This document shows positions 44,215-55,090 of a stretch of DNA of 64,000 nucleotides, in pieces. Position 1 is the stretch's first letter, and each line of letters opens with the position of its first letter. Below the pieces are notes generated by a model. That model saw only the letters and a program-made list of their open reading frames with translations. It was not told where the DNA came from and made no database searches. Origin of the DNA: Dasypus novemcinctus. Its lineage: Eukaryota > Chordata > Mammalia > Cingulata > Dasypodidae. A program made the position numbers and the translations under genes. The stretch covers positions 33,506,796 through 33,570,795 of the forward strand of contig NC_080690.1 in NCBI RefSeq assembly GCF_030445035.2, written 5' to 3'.

Positions 44215-47200
44215 CTGCAAGGAGGAGACACAGGGATGCAACGAGGCAGCTTCAGCACACAGCAAGGACGCCACACACTCCTGTATGCAGAGACGCCTGA
44301 GGGAGCATGTGGGAGGCACCTGCTGTATGGGGCGCTTAACATTCGTGAAGCACCTGCTATACGCAAGGGTACCTGCTGTACGGAATGTCCAAGAATTTAT
44401 GAGCCATCTCCTATATGCAAAGCACATTTCTCCAGAGGGAAGCAGCAAAGACTTCTTGGGCCCTCAGCCCCTCAGCCCCAGACCAGGCCAAGGGATAGAA
44501 TCCCCCGCTGTCTAATTATAATCCCAGACGTTGCTGTGGGGGAGAGTCTTGGGGAGTTCCCCGGAACAGGGACTTGGAGCTGGCCTCTCTGGGTTCAAAG
44601 CCGAGCCCTGCCACTTGCTAGCTGGGTGATCTGGGGCAAGTCACTTAACTTCTCTGAGCATTCTCTCTCATCTGTAGAATGCAAGTGATAATCATAGTCC
44701 AAACACATAGGGTTTTAATCAAGATTTTATGAGTTAATGTATATATTGAGGTGCTCAGAAGAGGGCACAGCACAAAGTGGTGCTAAATAATTGTGCCAGG
44801 AGCTGGCCTGAACCCTTGACAAGGATTTCCTTAATGAATCCTTACAGCCACCTTAGGAGGCACCCATTGTGCCGCTGAAAGAAACGGAGACCCAAAGAGG
44901 GAAAGCACCTTGCCCGAGGGCAGGACCTGACCGCACCAGGCACGCTGGTGACACCTGGGGAGAGCATCTCCCCTCCAGGCACCTCTGAGGCCTAAAGCGC
45001 GGGCGACCACACGCGAGGGAACAAAGAAGGCAGCGCGGCTGAGCCTGGGCACGCGGGCAGCCTGCCCCCGCTGCTGTGTGACTCTGGGCGAGGCGTGGCC
45101 CTGAGCCTCAGTCTCCCCATGTGTCCAGCCACGTTCCTTCAAGCGTCCCCTCCTACTCAAAAATCCACTGATCCATGAGAGCTCTCTTTTCCTGAGCATC
45201 TATTACGTGCCGCAGGCACTTTCCACCTTACAGTTAATGGCACTGCGTCATGCTCAAGAGACCCCACAAGCTCTCTACCTGTTTCCTCACCTGTAAAAGG
45301 GAATAACAGTACCTTCTGCATAGGGTCATTTCAAGGATTAAATGAGTTAATAGCACAATGCGCGAACCACAGTGCCCGATACTTAGTGAGCGCTCTCTAC
45401 GTGTTCGGTAAATTTTAAAAAAGTGATGGTTATTATTCCCATTACACTGGAGGGTAAACTGAGGCTCGGCCTTGACATAACGAACCCTTTTTTGTTATTC
45501 ACCTGCAGACCCCTCCCTGAGAGAGAGGGAGTCAGTAGTGAGGGGGAGGAACAAGAGAAGGTGGAGATGCAAAGCAGGTGAGGAGTCCCCACACCCAGAC
45601 ACCTCCCAGGGAGTGGTTGTGCAGGCTCCGGCCCCGGGAGGTGGAGCAGCAGCCAGAGGCGGGGAAGGAGCAGGCTTAGGTTCCAGCCGGGGGAGAGGAA
45701 GCAGAGGAGCCGGGAGGACGCGGAGGGCAAGAATCTCCGGGGAAAGCCCTGAACACGCACCCTGGAGTCCTGGCTCCAGCCCTGGCTGACCTGAAGCAAG
45801 TCACTTGCCCTCTCTGATCGGTTTCTTCATCTAGAAAATGGGAATGCTCGCCTCTCCTCTAGGGTGGCTGTGAGCTAACACAGGTGAGAGGCTCGGAGCC
45901 GTAAAGGGCCCGTGGGAAGCACGGTGCGAGGGTCGGCTCTTAATCTTCCTCTGGGTGGAAAGGGGCGTGGGGGTGCTGCACACACTTTTGGTGGGAGCAC
46001 CTGCGCTGACTCAGTCGCACTAGGGCACACCACCCCTTTGCCCCTGGGAACTGGCATCCTGTTCATTCAGCTCTGCCTCCCTAGAATCCGGCACGCTGCC
46101 CGGCACGTAGTAGGTGCTTGATAAAATTTGTTGGACGGTCACAGAGGATGGCAAGCCCGGGCCGCGTCATCCAGCCCAGCCAAGCACTCCCAGCTGGCCT
46201 TGATGTCAGGCTGCATCCCGCTCACCCCTGGGTCCGCCCACCCACCTGTCGCGCACCTGCCGCCTCCCCAGCCCCTACTCACACCACGCCAGGTCGCCGG
46301 CAGGAGCCCGAGGTCCAGTAGAAGTATTTCACCGCCCGCGGGGGCAGGGGGTGGCGGATGTAGTCCCGGCAGCAGACGCTGTCCTCCACGTTGGCGCCAT
46401 AGGGACCTGGGGGGTGCCCAGAGGATTCACCCTCGGCCCGAACCCCCGCGCCTGCAGGCCCCAGAAGGAGATGCGGCCTTTCTGTTCCATGTGGAAGGGT
46501 GGTACCCAGGGGACCCTGGGCCCTCAAAGACCCCACCCTGAGAAGCCACTCAGGGGCCCATGTCTACACTGGGGATGGACAGCCCAAGGGGAAGGGACGC
46601 CCTAAGCTTCCAGAGGGGACGCAGAGAACTCGGAAGCGGCAGGGCCTCAGAGCCTCGCTGCTCCAAGGGAGGCTCGTGGGCCAGCAGCAGCAGCAGCTGC
46701 CACTGGGAGCTGGCGAGACTGCCTGGCCCCCAGCCCCAGGCCTGCTGGAACCGGATGTGCATTTTAACAAGGTCCCCTGGAGATTCATAAGGACACCAAA
46801 GTTTGAGAAGCCCCTCTTCAGAGCACGTCTGTTCTCATCCGTGTCCTTGGGCAATGGCGAGGCTGAGGCCCAGAGAAGGAGACTGATTTACCCAGGGCCA
46901 CACAGCATGACTGTGGCAGAGTCGGGAGCAGGGATCAGGCAGAGTGTGGTTAGAGCCTCCCTCTGCCCTGAGCCGTCGGGCCGCTCCGGGCTCGTCATTT
47001 AACATCTCCAAGGCCCAGTTTCCTTCCCTGACCAAGGGGGCAGTAATGCTATCCCCTTGATGGGGTCTTTACTACAGGAAAATCTCTCAGGAAACCCAAT
47101 AACTGGGGGCAAATTATTATTCTTATCTGTCTGACTCCCAGTCCAGTGCTCTTCCCCTGACCCAACTTTGGGCTGGGGGATTTACATTGGAGTAGAGAAG

Positions 47201-47668
47201 TCAGGAACCCGGTGTTGAGGGCAAGTTCTGGAGCAAAAGTGGGGTGGTGGGGGTGGTCAGGACCAGCTTTCCAAAGGCGGTCCCCTCCCCAGTCCCGTCT
47301 TCCCTCACCCAGGCCGTCCCCCAGCGACTCCCCCCTCCACAGCACCCTGTGCCCGAGTTCTCTGGGGCAGGAGACCCCCAGGCCATACCTAGCCCGCCCC
47401 AACCCGCCCTGAAACTGCTAAGATAGATTCTAGATCCCAAACCTTCAGGACCACCCACTTAACGGATATATAAACCGAGGCCCAGAGAAGCGCCACGATG
47501 AGCCCGAGGCCCTCAGCGCCAGCAGCGGACTGCGGCTCTCCATCCGGGGCGCCTTCCCCGGCGCCTAACTCTGGCCTCCCTCTCCCCAGCCTCACCTGCC
47601 TCGGTGGCTTGAAACATTAGAGCAAGGAGGATGAGAGCCGCCAGGAGCGGGGTCTGCAGGCCGGCCAT
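44130..47668 (-). CDS. CCL22: C-C motif chemokine 22 (MDC), three coding exons
   Basis: A secreted chemokine made by macrophages and dendritic cells. It attracts Th2 and regulatory T cells through CCR4 and is trimmed by DPP4. Exons 47596-47668, 46283-46406 and 44130-44214 splice with GT-AG borders into 282 nt, encoding 93 residues, exactly the human length. Residues 1-24 are the signal peptide ([24 protein letters not shown]). The mature N terminus [16 protein letters not shown] keeps the Gly-Pro DPP4 site and the adjacent CC pair. The third and fourth cysteines are in [10 protein letters not shown] and [11 protein letters not shown], and the basic C-terminal helix ends KKILQKLQK. Phases (1, then 2) match the chemokine family. 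No frame damage is visible, so the gene looks functional. Intron lengths are 1189 and 2068 bp. Confidence 0.98.
44580..44815 (+). repeat. MIR SINE in CCL22 intron 2
   Basis: 'gggttcaaagccgagccctg', 'gctagctgggtgatctgggg', 'caagtcacttaacttctctg', then 'gagttaatgtatatattgag'. One of the better MIRs in the window. Confidence 0.9.
44816..46282. other. Rest of CCL22 intron 2: MIR fragments and unassigned DNA
   Basis: MIR-like pieces at about 45270-45430 ('gtttcctcacctgtaaaagg', 'ggattaaatgagttaatagc') and 45735-45890 ('ctgacctgaagcaagtcact'). An L2/MIR tail at about 46060-46130 ('gcacgtagtaggtgcttgat'). No further exon. Confidence 0.65.
46283..46406 (-). CDS. CCL22: CCL22 coding exon 2 (CC motif)
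   Basis: Acceptor CCCCAG, exon GTCCCTATGG to GGCGTGGT, donor GTGAGT. Encodes the N-loop and first two beta strands ([25 protein letters not shown]). Confidence 0.97.
46840..47130 (+). repeat. MIR fragments in CCL22 intron 1
   Basis: 'aggctgaggcccagagaagg', 'cagggccacacagcatgac', then 'catctccaaggcccagtttc'. Two old copies or one broken one. Confidence 0.6.
47596..47668 (-). CDS. CCL22: CCL22 coding exon 1 (signal peptide)
   Basis: ATG at 47668 in a good context (GGAGCATGG), then 24 codons and one base before donor GTGAGG. The start is fixed by alignment to human CCL22 and by the TATA-like motif 56 bp upstream. Confidence 0.96.
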
Positions 47669-47723
47669 GCTCCTTCCCGTGTCCAGCCCAGGAGCCTGGA
47701 GTGGCCGAGCACAGGAAGGTCCG

Positions 47724-47732
47724 GTATTTAAG
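47724..47732 (-). promoter_or_regulatory. CCL22: CCL22 TATA-like box
   Basis: Minus-strand CTTAAATAC lies about 56-64 bp before the CCL22 ATG. It predicts a start near 47700 and a very short 5' UTR, as in human CCL22. A loose kB-like GC/AT-rich motif ('gggaggaaattc') lies near 47833-47844 but does not meet the consensus. Confidence 0.6.
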
Positions 47733-47734
47733 CG

Positions 47735-48335
47735 CCTCTGCAGCCCGCAAGTCTCAGACAGTCTTAGTCACCGGTGAGCCCAGAATCTCTGACATTCAGA
47801 TTGTGAAAGAAGAAACTCCCGCTTCCTCCAAAGGGGAGGAAATTCTCTGTGGCGGGGAACCACTCCGAGGGGACCCCCACCCCGCCCTCCCCTCTGGGTC
47901 TCAAGGGACCTGCAAAATCCCCGTCCGGCCCGGCCTGCCGTCTCAAGGAGCCGGGCAGCCTCCGAGGGGCCCGCGCCCCCCAGCATCTGCTGGCTGCATG
48001 GCCTTGACATCTCTGGGACTCAGTTTCCCCATGTGGAAATGGGGGCGATGTTTCACATCCCTACCTACTTATCTCAGCGGTCGTTCATAAGTCAGGCGAG
48101 GACCTAGACAGGAGCCGACAGCACAGGAGCCGGCCCGGACCCGAGCCCAGCTTGTACCCTGGTGACCTTCATCACTGATGGAACCTCAGAGGGCCTGGGA
48201 GCACCTTGGCTGACCTCTGCACCCCGTCACCAGCCTCCCCTGGGGCTTCCTATGAAGTCCCACCTGGGGCCAGTCCGTGGCCCACTCAACGGTTTACAAA
48301 GGGCTTCCACACACACTTCTGTCCTGCTGGTTCTT
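47735..48335. other. CCL22 upstream region
   Basis: GC-rich with a MIR trace near 47990-48050 ('gggactcagtttccccatgt'). No exon. Probably holds the proximal promoter elements of CCL22. Confidence 0.4.
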
Positions 48336-48339
48336 CCTT

Positions 48340-48795
48340 CCCTGATGCTGCCAGGCTCTTCCTCAGTCTGTTTACTTCCTAAATCTCTCTCAGATCTGTC
48401 CCCTCCTCTCCATCCCCAATGCCCCTACCCAATCCAGGCCGCCCCTCATTCCCTCTCCATGCTGCAGTCAGAGTGAGCTGTCCAGACTCAGAGCGGCGCC
48501 TGCCTCTCTCCTGCTTCAAACCCTGCTGTGGCTCCCCGCTGACCTGAGGGCTGAGGCCAGGCACTGGCCTTTCCAGGCCCCCCCCCCCTTCCCCAGGGAT
48601 CACATCACACACCTCGCAGTTCCTCAAAGAGGTCGGCTGGTCTGTCCCTGGATGTGAGTGTCTTTCCCACTTCCCTACCACACAAACTCCTACTTGTGTG
48701 TCAAGGGCCATTTGAAATGTCACCTCTTGGGTAAGCACGCCCCCTCAAGACTTAGAAGCTCTCTGGGGTGACCCGGAATGTGGCCCAAAGTAGAC
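48340..48795 (+). mobile_element. L2 fragment
   Basis: L2 3' wording in order: 'gcttcaaaccctgctgtggc', 'ggccaggcactggcctttcc', 'cacctcgcagttcctcaaag', 'ccatttgaaatgtcacctct'. Non-coding. Confidence 0.75.
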
Positions 48796-49077
48796 TCCAT
48801 TGGCTTTCCTCCTTCCCAAGAACTCCGGGCCTCGAGGGCAGGGGTCTCCTGGAATCGGTCTTGGCATTCCCGGAGTCCCCAGGGTCAGGCACATGGCGGG
48901 TGCTTGGAACACATCTAACAAAGACGGAAACTGAGGCTCAGAGAAAGAGGGGATTGGCCAAGCTCACGCAGTCACAAGTGGCTGAGCCTGGCCTGGAACT
49001 CAGAAGTCTGTATTTGTAGAGGGACCCATCCATTCACTACTTCATTCATTCATTCAACAAGTATTTACTGAGCAGCG

Positions 49078-49533
49078 TGTTAAAATAATGTGCCCCCAAA
49101 ACATGGTCACATGCTAATCCCTGGTACCTGTGAATATGTGACATGGAAAAAGGGACTTCATGGATGTGATGAAATTAAGGATCTTGAGAGAGGGAGGTGA
49201 TCATGGAATAGCCAGGTAGGCCCAGCGCACTCACGGGGCTCTTAGAAGAGGGAGGCAGGAGGGCCAGAGCAGAGGAGATGTGAAGGTGAAGCAGAGGTGA
49301 GAGCGCTGAGGGCCACGGGCCAAGGACCGTGAGCAGCTTCTAGAAAAGCAAAGGAAATGGGTTCTCCTCTCACGCCTCCAGAGGAGCACAGGCTTGGGGA
49401 GACTTTACTTTTAGCCATCGAGACTGATTTGGGCCTTCTGACCTTCAGAACTGTAAGACAGTAAGTGGAGCTATCTGAAGCCACTAAGCGTGTGCGGGCC
49501 CGTTTGTTACAGCATCACTAGGATACCAATACA
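49078..49533 (+). mobile_element. MaLR-type LTR (MLT1/MST-like)
   Basis: It starts 'tgttaaaataatgtgccccc' and contains 'gctaatccctggtacctgtg' and 'gtgatgaaattaaggatctt'. It ends 'cactaggataccaataca'. TG...CA ends and internal wording fit an ERVL-MaLR LTR; no internal region is visible. Diverged, of placental age. Confidence 0.75.
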
Positions 49534-49932
49534 AGCCCCTTCCACGGACCAGGCACACGGCTAGGACGCGCAGAAGCAGCAGTGAGGAGAGGGAGGTTCC
49601 CGCCATCCCGGAGTTTGCCTTCCAGACGAGGATGCACAGGCAGGTGCGCAAACAAGGGGCTGGCATGGAGAGGTGAGGGCCATGAGGCACATAGAACAGG
49701 AAAATAGAGAATGACAGGGGGAGCCATATGGGTGAGGTAGGCGGGAAAGGCCTCTGTGAGGAGGGGACTTCCGAGCCCAGGAGGAGGCGGCCAGTGCAAA
49801 GGGCCTGAGGCAGAGCCGGGGTAAGCAGTGGGGCACGGGGAGGGGCTGGCAGCCGGGCAGGCAGGACTCCCAGCTGCAGTTGGGGGCGCACTGCCCGTGC
49901 CTCCTGATAGGAAGCCTCTGAAGTGTACAGCA

Positions 49933-49952
49933 CCCCCCCCCCCCCCCCCCCC
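49933..49952 (+). repeat. Poly(C) tract, 20 bases
   Basis: Uninterrupted C run between 'gtacagca' and 'gcagaaga'. Its length in any assembly is uncertain. Confidence 0.9.
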
Positions 49953-50124
49953 GCAGAAGAATTCTTGTTAAAGGCTTCAGTCAAACCAAGCCTCTAGTCC
50001 CAACTTCCCGAGAAACAAGATAAGGGACCCCACAAGGAAACAGACAATTGCAGAAGGCGGGACCTTCTCAACTCACAGGACAACCATCCTAGGATCTTCA
50101 AAAGTTTATTTTTTTGTTTGTTTC

Positions 50125-50395
50125 TTTTAAAACATTGTGATTATACTAAAAGCCATCGATTGTACCCTTTGGGTAAATTGTATGGTATGTGAATATATCT
50201 CAATAAAAGTGAAAAAAAAAAAAGTAGATGGGAACGTTTGAGATTAAAGGAGTCTCTGGGGTGATGAAAAAGTTTTAGAAATGGATGGTGATGATGGTAG
50301 CACAACGTTGTAAAAGGAATTAACACCATTGAATTGTACACTTACACATGGTAATGACAAATTTTATGTTATGTTACCACAATTAAAAGAGAGAG
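50125..50395 (+). mobile_element. Two L1M 3'-end fragments in tandem
   Basis: 50125-50225 ends 'atatatctcaataaaagtg' with an A tract. 50240-50395 restarts with 'gggtgatgaaaaagttttag' and ends 'ttgaattgtacacttacac'. Both are non-coding L1 tails, the first ending in poly(A) before the second. Confidence 0.75.
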
Positions 50396-50860
50396 AGGTA
50401 ATAGCCAAATGTAATGTGGGCCTCAATTGAATCCTACTTTTAACAGCTATAAAAGACCTTACAGGGGCAATGCAGATATGTGAGTATGGGCTGCACTTTA
50501 GATGATTTGAGGGATTTACTGTTGATTGTCTTAGATGTCATAAAGACCGTAGGGTGTGTAGGACACTGATCTTGTTTGGGAGAAGCCCACTAAAGTATTT
50601 AGGGGAGAAGATCACCACCTTACTTTCAAAGAGTTCAGGGAAAAACAGTGTGTGCGTGTGTTTCCCATAGAAAGAAAGTGAGAGAGAAAACAGACACGGC
50701 CCCGTGTTCATAACACGGCAGCAAGGCAGCGGATGCACCGACACCCATGCACCTATCCTAATGACTTTTCTGAACATTTGAAATTTTTCACGGGGGGAAA
50801 AACAAAAAAGCTTGGAGAGAAAAAGAAAAACAAAAAGCCCAAACGATTTTCAAATGTGGA
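50396..50860. other. Unassigned, AT-rich
   Basis: No recognised repeat or gene. 'tgaacatttgaaatttttc' with an A-rich stretch (50800-50840) hints at another retroelement edge. Confidence 0.35.
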
Positions 50861-52260
50861 AGTCACCCTGTGAGCAACGGGCTGTCGCTGGCAGTGTGTG
50901 AGCAGAGCCCGGCCCGGCGGCTCTTCACCAGAACGAGGGGCTTTCTCACATGGGGCCCTCCAGGGCAGGGCCCCCCCCGGGGGGCGGCGCAGGGGCTCCC
51001 CCTTGGAGAGCCCCTCTCTCCCCGGGGACTCCACCAGCCCCCAGCCCCTCCCGGCGGCTTAGCCTTTGCAGCAGCGCCCCATCGCACCGCATTTCCCTGG
51101 GGTGCAGAAGGGTGAGCCGCCCCCTGCACGGGGCCCCCTCGTGCTGGAGAAGAGGTGGGCCTGGAGGCCAAGGCGCCCTGGGTGCCTTTTCAAGGGAGGG
51201 AAGGGGGAGTCCCTGCTGGGGCAGAAAGCAGGGGCATCACTGCCCTGGGAGGTGGTGACACATGCGGCCCTGTCACCCACTACGTGTCGGAAGGGCCCTG
51301 GGCCCATCCTCTTCCTTTTTTTTCTTGTTTAAGTTGATTTTTGCCTATTAAGAAATACGTAATAACCTAGCAACATATGTTTACCGAGATAGGACACACC
51401 ACCACGGATGGCTTAGTTGTCGGAGAAGAAGACCTCGGTGGGGGGAGGGTAGGGGGCGGGGGCCTTACTTTCCACCCCCCCCCCTTTTAAACAGTCGGAA
51501 GCTTTTCTCGACCAGGTGCCTGGTTGACCTGGTCAAAACAATCAAACGTTAGGTCCGCGCGGTACGGGAGGGGTGGACTGACGAGGGGGCCTCCCTCCTC
51601 TGCCCGCGCCCCATGTTTCACTTCCTCCCTCGGGGGCAGCGGGCATAATGCCCGTCTCTGCGCAGACGTGGTCTGGGCACAGGCCAGCCCCATAGAGAGC
51701 TATTCCTTACAAAGAAAAGAAGGGGAGAAGGCGAGGAAGGAGGGGGGCGGGCGTAAAGTGAATATAAAAATATTGTGGTGCGCCTTGCTCTTCCCACCTG
51801 AAGGACCTCTGGGGGGCGGGTCCCCATCAGCCCACCTGGACGGCCGTGCCCTTTCCAGTGGCCATGTGGTTTCCCACGGTGCGGAGGGACCACACTCTAC
51901 AGAGCCAGGCCTCTACTGAGGGACATTTCGGGTTTTCTCAGTCCTTTGCATTTACATAAAAATGTCAAAATAACCTCCCTTGCACACACTCACAGGGGGA
52001 ATATACCTGGAAGATAAATTCCTAGAAGTCGAGAGTCTGGGCTTTTGCTTCCACCCAAGCGAAAAAAGAAAGTCTACCTGCACGGCTGCCTCTGAGCTTC
52101 CTCTTTCCGGCAGAGGCGGGGGAAGCCCCAGGAGAGGGCTCCCGGTGGGGCTATGGGGACCCCTCCGGGCCCCTGAGTTCTGAGCAGCTGCGAGCCCTTT
52201 GGGGGTACCACACACCCCTCTACCTGGCCGGGTGACCATCAGGGCCCCGGCTTGCCTCGG
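50861..52260. other. GC-rich block of unknown nature
   Basis: About 1.4 kb much richer in G and C than its L1-rich neighbours, interrupted by an AT-rich strip at 51310-51415. Frames up to about 130 codons occur on both strands, but none has recognisable homology. Possibilities: old L1 5' UTR, a CpG-rich regulatory block upstream of CCL22, or an unrecognised transcript. I cannot decide. Confidence 0.3.
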
Positions 52261-52519
52261 AGCTGGAAGGAAGGATGAGAGCATTTATCAGAGGGTCTGG
52301 GCAGTGGGTTGGCAAGTCTGGGGTTCTCTCCAGCAAGCAGAGTTGATCAAGTGCTCAGCAGGGGTCTTAGAAGATGAGTCCAGACCCTCTACTTTGGTCA
52401 AACAAGTAGACTGTGGAGCAGGTGGGAAATCCTGGGTTGAAGAGGGGGCGGGGGGAGAAAGAGGTAAAAGGGGGCAGCCAACTGGCCTCAATGACCTCCA
52501 CCCCCATCACAAACAATAA

Positions 52520-52690
52520 AAGTAATGCCACCCGCTGGTATTTCCTGAGGGCCCAACTGCGTGTGTCTGGTATTTTGCATTTGCTATCTTATATCCCCAC
52601 AGCAACACTTAGAAGGAGCCGCCATGAGCATCCCCATTTCTCAGGTAAAGAAACTGAGACTTCAAGAGGATCCACAGCCAGTGAGGGGGG
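52520..52690 (+). repeat. MIR SINE
   Basis: 'gtgtctggtattttgcattt', 'gctatcttatatccccacag', 'catttctcaggtaaagaaac'. Confidence 0.75.
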
Positions 52691-53298
52691 ACAGGGAGGC
52701 TGCACTCAGGCCCCTCTGATGCCAAAGCCAGCTCACCCTAAGGTCTCAGGCTCGCTGCCTACAGGTTGGATCAGAAATAGAGGCAGTGGCCACAGTAACT
52801 GGCCACACGTGGTGAACGTGCCAGTCTGGTGCAGCCAGAGTGGCCGTCCCCTCGGGTGAGGAGGCACAGCTCAGAGGACAGAAGTCACCTGCCAAGGCCA
52901 CAGTGACAGAGCCTGGATTTAACCTCAAGATTTTTGTTTTTTAATTGAAACATAATTCACATACTATAAAATTCAAAATTTTTAAAGTGTGCAATCCAGT
53001 GGTTTTTAGTATGTTCACAAGGTTGTGTAACTATCGCCCGATCTAATTTTCATTTTCAGCACCCCATGAAGAAATCCTATATGCACTGGGCACTCAGTTC
53101 TCCTTCCCCCTTACTCCCGGCCCCTGGAAACCACTAATCTAACTAATCTACTTTTTGTCCTTACAGATTTGCCTATTCTGGACATTTCACGTAAGTGGAC
53201 TCATACAATACCTGGCCTTCTGTGTCTGGTTTCTTTCACTTAACATGTTTTCAAGGTTCATGCATAATGTAGTATGATGTCAGTACTTCATTCCTTTT

Positions 53299-53517
53299 CT
53301 TTCTTTTTTTGAAGTACCAATCAGAGATTGATCCCCGCACCTTACATGTGGGAAGCCAGTGCTCAACCGTTGAGCCACGCTGGCTCTCCTCCGCTGGTTC
53401 TTTCATTTGTTTGCTTGTTGTTTGTTTTGTTTGTTTTTAGTCGACATCAGAAACTGAACTCGGGGACCTCCTATGTGGGAAGCAGGTGCTCAACTGCTTG
53501 AGTCACATCTGCTCCCC
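53299..53517 (-). repeat. SINE pair (two short tRNA-like heads) inside L1M
   Basis: Two reverse tRNA-like heads (about 53315-53395 and 53440-53516) separated by a T/G-rich linker 'gtttgcttgttgtttg'. The whole unit is flanked by an exact 10-bp duplication, cattcctttt (53289-53298, 53518-53527). It thus moved as one dimeric element or as a SINE within a SINE tail. Confidence 0.8.
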
Positions 53518-53972
53518 CATTCCTTTTATTTATTCATTCATCATGACATTTGGGCTGTTTCCACTTTTTGGCTATTATAAATAATGATGCTATGAGTATT
53601 TATGTACAACTTTTTGCATGAACATATGTTTTCAGTTCTCCTGGGTTTTTACATAGGAGTGGAATTGCTGGTGCATACCGTAAATCTATGTTAAATTATT
53701 TGAGGAACTGCCAAACTATTTCCAAAGAGGCACAACCATTTCACATTCCCACCAGCAGTGTATGAGGGTTCCAGTTTCTCCACATCTTTGTCAACACTTA
53801 TTATTGTTCATCTTTTTTGATTGTAACTATGCTGCAGCTATGAAGTGTTATCTCACTGTGGTTTTGATTTGCATTTTCCTAAGAACCAGTGATGTTGAGC
53901 ATCTTATCATGTGGTTATTGGCCAATTGTATATCTTCTTTGGAGAAATATTTGCTGAAACTCTGCCCAGTTT

Positions 53973-54380
53973 GGTTTATTTTTAATGTATTTTTTATCTC
54001 TTTAAAAGATACTTAGGTTACACAAAAGGTTACACAAAAATATATAAGGATTCCCATATGCCCCACTCCCCATACCTCCCATCCTTCTCCACATTAGCAA
54101 CTTCTTTCATTAGCTTGGTTCATTCATTGCAATTGATGAACTTAGCTGGAGCATTGCCACTGAGCGTGGACTGTAGTTTACATTGTAGTTTACACTCGCG
54201 CCAACTCAATTCTGCAGGTCATGGCAGGATATATAATGTCCTCTATGTGTTGTTGCAATGTCATTAAGGACAACGCCAAGTTCCAATATGCCCCCATATT
54301 GCACCTCTTTTTCCCTCTCCCTGCCTTCAGCACCTCCAGTGGCCTCTGTCTCCACATCAGTGATATAATTTCTTCCATTT
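53973..54380 (-). mobile_element. 5'-truncated lineage-type L1 3' end inside L1M
   Basis: 408 bp in reverse ('cccatatgccccactcccc', 'cattcattgcaattgatgaa', 'ggcaggatatataatgtcc'), bounded by tgcccagttt at 53963-53972 and 54381-54390. The same family occurs at 58330-59380. Confidence 0.88.
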
Positions 54381-54514
54381 TGCCCAGTTTTTAATTGGGT
54401 TATTTATCTTTTTATTGTTAAGTTATTGGAGTTCTTTATATATTTTAGACACTAGATCCTGATCAGATATCTGCTTTATCCCCCCATGCTGTGGATTGTC
54501 TTTTTCATTTTCTT

Positions 54515-54624
54515 TTCTTTTTTTCATTATTTATTATTATTTTTTAATGTTACATTAAAAAAATATGAGGTCTCCATATACCCCCCCACCCCCCTCACCT
54601 CACTCCTCCCATAACAACAACCTT
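54515..54624 (-). mobile_element. Very short truncated L1 3' end inside L1M
   Basis: 110 bp containing 'aatgttacattaaaaaaata' and 'gaggtctccatatacccccc', flanked by an exact attttctt duplication (54507-54514, 54625-54632). Reverse orientation. Confidence 0.8.
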
Positions 54625-55090
54625 ATTTTCTTAAATAGTGTCCTTTGAAGCACAATTTTTTTTTATGAAGTCAAATTATCTATTTGTCCTTTGGTTACCT
54701 GTGCTTTAGAAATCATAGCTAAGAAACTATTGCCTGATCCAAGGTCATGAAGATTTATCCCATGTTTTCTCCTAAGAGTTTTACAGTTTTAACTCTTGTA
54801 TATAGCCCTTTGATTCATTTTGAGTTACTCTTTATATATGGTATGAGGTAGGATTCCAATTTCATTCTTTTGCCTGTGAATATCCAGTTTTCTGGCACCG
54901 TTTACTGAAAAGACCATTCTTTCCATTGAGTTGTCTAGGCATCCTTGTAAAAACATCAGTTGACCACAAATGTATGCTGGTTTTTTTCCTGGGCTCTCCA
55001 TTCTCTTCCATTGATCTTTATGTCTATCCTTATGCCAATGCCACACTGCCTTGATTACTGTATTGCAGTAGCCACTCCCTACCAAGGTTT

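Larger units (their letters stand above)
52930..55090 (-). mobile_element. L1M 3' UTR, long reverse copy with three insertions
   Basis: Reverse copy of an old L1 tail: 'ttaattgaaacataattcac', 'gtgcaatccagtggttttta', 'ggacatttcacgtaagtgg', 'tggctattataaataatgat', 'ttctcctgggtttttacata', 'ccaccagcagtgtatgaggg', 'tcacaagg'-type links, then 'gatcagatatctgctttatc', 'gtcctttgaagcacaatttt' and 'ccattgatctttatgtctat'. The three breaks in this order are later insertions, each with a target duplication. Non-coding. Confidence 0.88.

Noticed and set aside
47830-47850. NF-kB site upstream of CCL22
   Set aside because: The local 'gggaggaaattc' departs from the kB consensus, so it was not listed as a site of its own.
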